A DNA stretch of 5,224 nt, taken from assembly GCA_946481025.1 (NCBI GenBank), contig CAMLNA010000222.1, positions 1 through 5,224 on the forward strand. The letters run 5' to 3'. Within the stretch, counting starts at the first letter, position 1; each line of letters starts with the position of its first letter. Below are positions 4,916 to 5,224 of the stretch, piece by piece. Both the position numbers and the translations under genes were made by a program. The notes beneath the pieces are model-generated. The model ran no database searches. It was not told where the DNA came from and worked only from the letters and a program-made list of their open reading frames with translations. The DNA comes from an uncultured Rivibacter sp. Its GTDB lineage: Bacteria > Pseudomonadota > Gammaproteobacteria > Burkholderiales > Burkholderiaceae.

Positions 4916-5224
4916 CTCCTGGGAGACCCGCAAGGTCCTGGTGTTGAGACATGACCGATCCGTTGTGTTGACTGCAGGACCAAGTCAGGACTCCAGCCGG
5001 CACGGATGTGCCTCGCGGCAGGAAGCCGGGGCCCTGCACCACGGAACGGGCCCCGGAGATCGACTTCGCCCCACGCGCGGCGTCTCGGTCGCGGGTGGGC
5101 TTGTGCTGCGTCAAGACTGTAGGAGGGCAGGCGTGCAGCTTTTGGGCGACTTGGCGTGCCAACAGGAAGGCCGGCGCAGGAATCCTGCATGGCGCCCTGC
5201 CGTGGTGCACGGCGAGCGCGGCCG

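Larger units (their letters stand above)
4776..5224. other. MFS upstream region, no confident gene
   Basis: These 449 bp contain no frame I can call a gene. The minus-strand frame is open to near the right edge but its translation is Pro/Arg/Ser-rich without domain features. Visible structure: the two palindromes; two GTGTTGA copies (4941-4947 and 4965-4971) enclosed by a 7-bp inverted repeat GGTCCTG/CAGGACC (4934-4940 and 4975-4981); and a small inverted repeat GCAGGA-A-TCCTGC (5176-5188). A plus-strand AGGAGG at 5121-5126 precedes a GTG at 5133 whose frame stays open to the edge. No clear promoter is seen. Confidence 0.5.

Noticed and set aside
4776..5210. Minus-strand open frame extending the MFS gene by 145 codons
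   Set aside because: The extra residues lack membrane or domain character, pass through both palindromes, and the ATG at 4775 has a good ribosome-binding site and a normal MFS N-terminus.
1..5224. CRISPR arrays, tRNA or rRNA genes, insertion sequences, phage or toxin-antitoxin genes
   Set aside because: None seen: no regularly spaced repeats of suitable length, no cloverleaf or rRNA motifs, no transposase or integrase sequences.

Overview
The window is GC-rich (well above 60 % by eye) with strongly GC-biased third codon positions. The protein set (a YfdW/Frc-type formyl-CoA transferase, a LivK-type orphan binding protein, small PAS proteins) fits a betaproteobacterium of the order Burkholderiales, perhaps Comamonadaceae. 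This is inferred from family resemblance and composition; no marker gene is present.

Layout: (1) Positions 1-1109, minus strand: a small single-PAS-domain protein (146 aa) lies 25 bp upstream of a CaiB/BaiF class III CoA-transferase that closely resembles formyl-CoA:oxalate CoA-transferase. The transferase runs off the left edge. Together they look like the start of an oxalate catabolism operon. (2) Positions 1110-1339: a divergent regulatory region containing an FNR/FixK-like inverted repeat (TTGAC-N4-GTCAA), a GGCGGCAC direct repeat and a hairpin against the next start codon. (3) Positions 1340-2527, plus strand: a periplasmic branched-chain amino acid-type (Peripla_BP_6) binding protein with a Tat-like signal peptide and no transporter genes beside it. 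(4) Positions 2528-2815: non-coding, holding an imperfect hairpin built of CGGAGG-type short repeats and a probable -10 element very close to the next ATG. (5) Positions 2816-3531, plus strand: a 75-aa DUF7661-like protein overlapping by ATGA a GNAT enzyme that strongly resembles AAC(3)-I aminoglycoside 3-N-acetyltransferases. (6) Positions 3543-4775, minus strand: a 12-helix MFS transporter convergent with the acetyltransferase. (7) Positions 4776-5224: a long MFS leader region with no confident gene but two perfect palindromes (18 bp and 16 bp).

How it may work together: the PAS protein and transferase probably act in oxalate/formyl-CoA metabolism, possibly with redox or oxygen input, since the PAS domain has a His placed like the FixL haem ligand and its promoter region has an FNR-type site. 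The binding protein could capture a related carboxylate, but its ligand cannot be read from sequence. The DUF7661/AAC(3)-I pair is a separate two-gene unit that may give intrinsic aminoglycoside acetylation. The MFS carrier has the conserved motif A in both halves and an Arg in helix 8 as in OFA/MCT-type carriers. It lacks a helix 11 Lys like that of OxlT, so it should not be assigned to oxalate. No completely new system is evident. The best leads are the PAS/FNR-box arrangement, the coupled DUF7661-AAC pair and the palindromic MFS leader.
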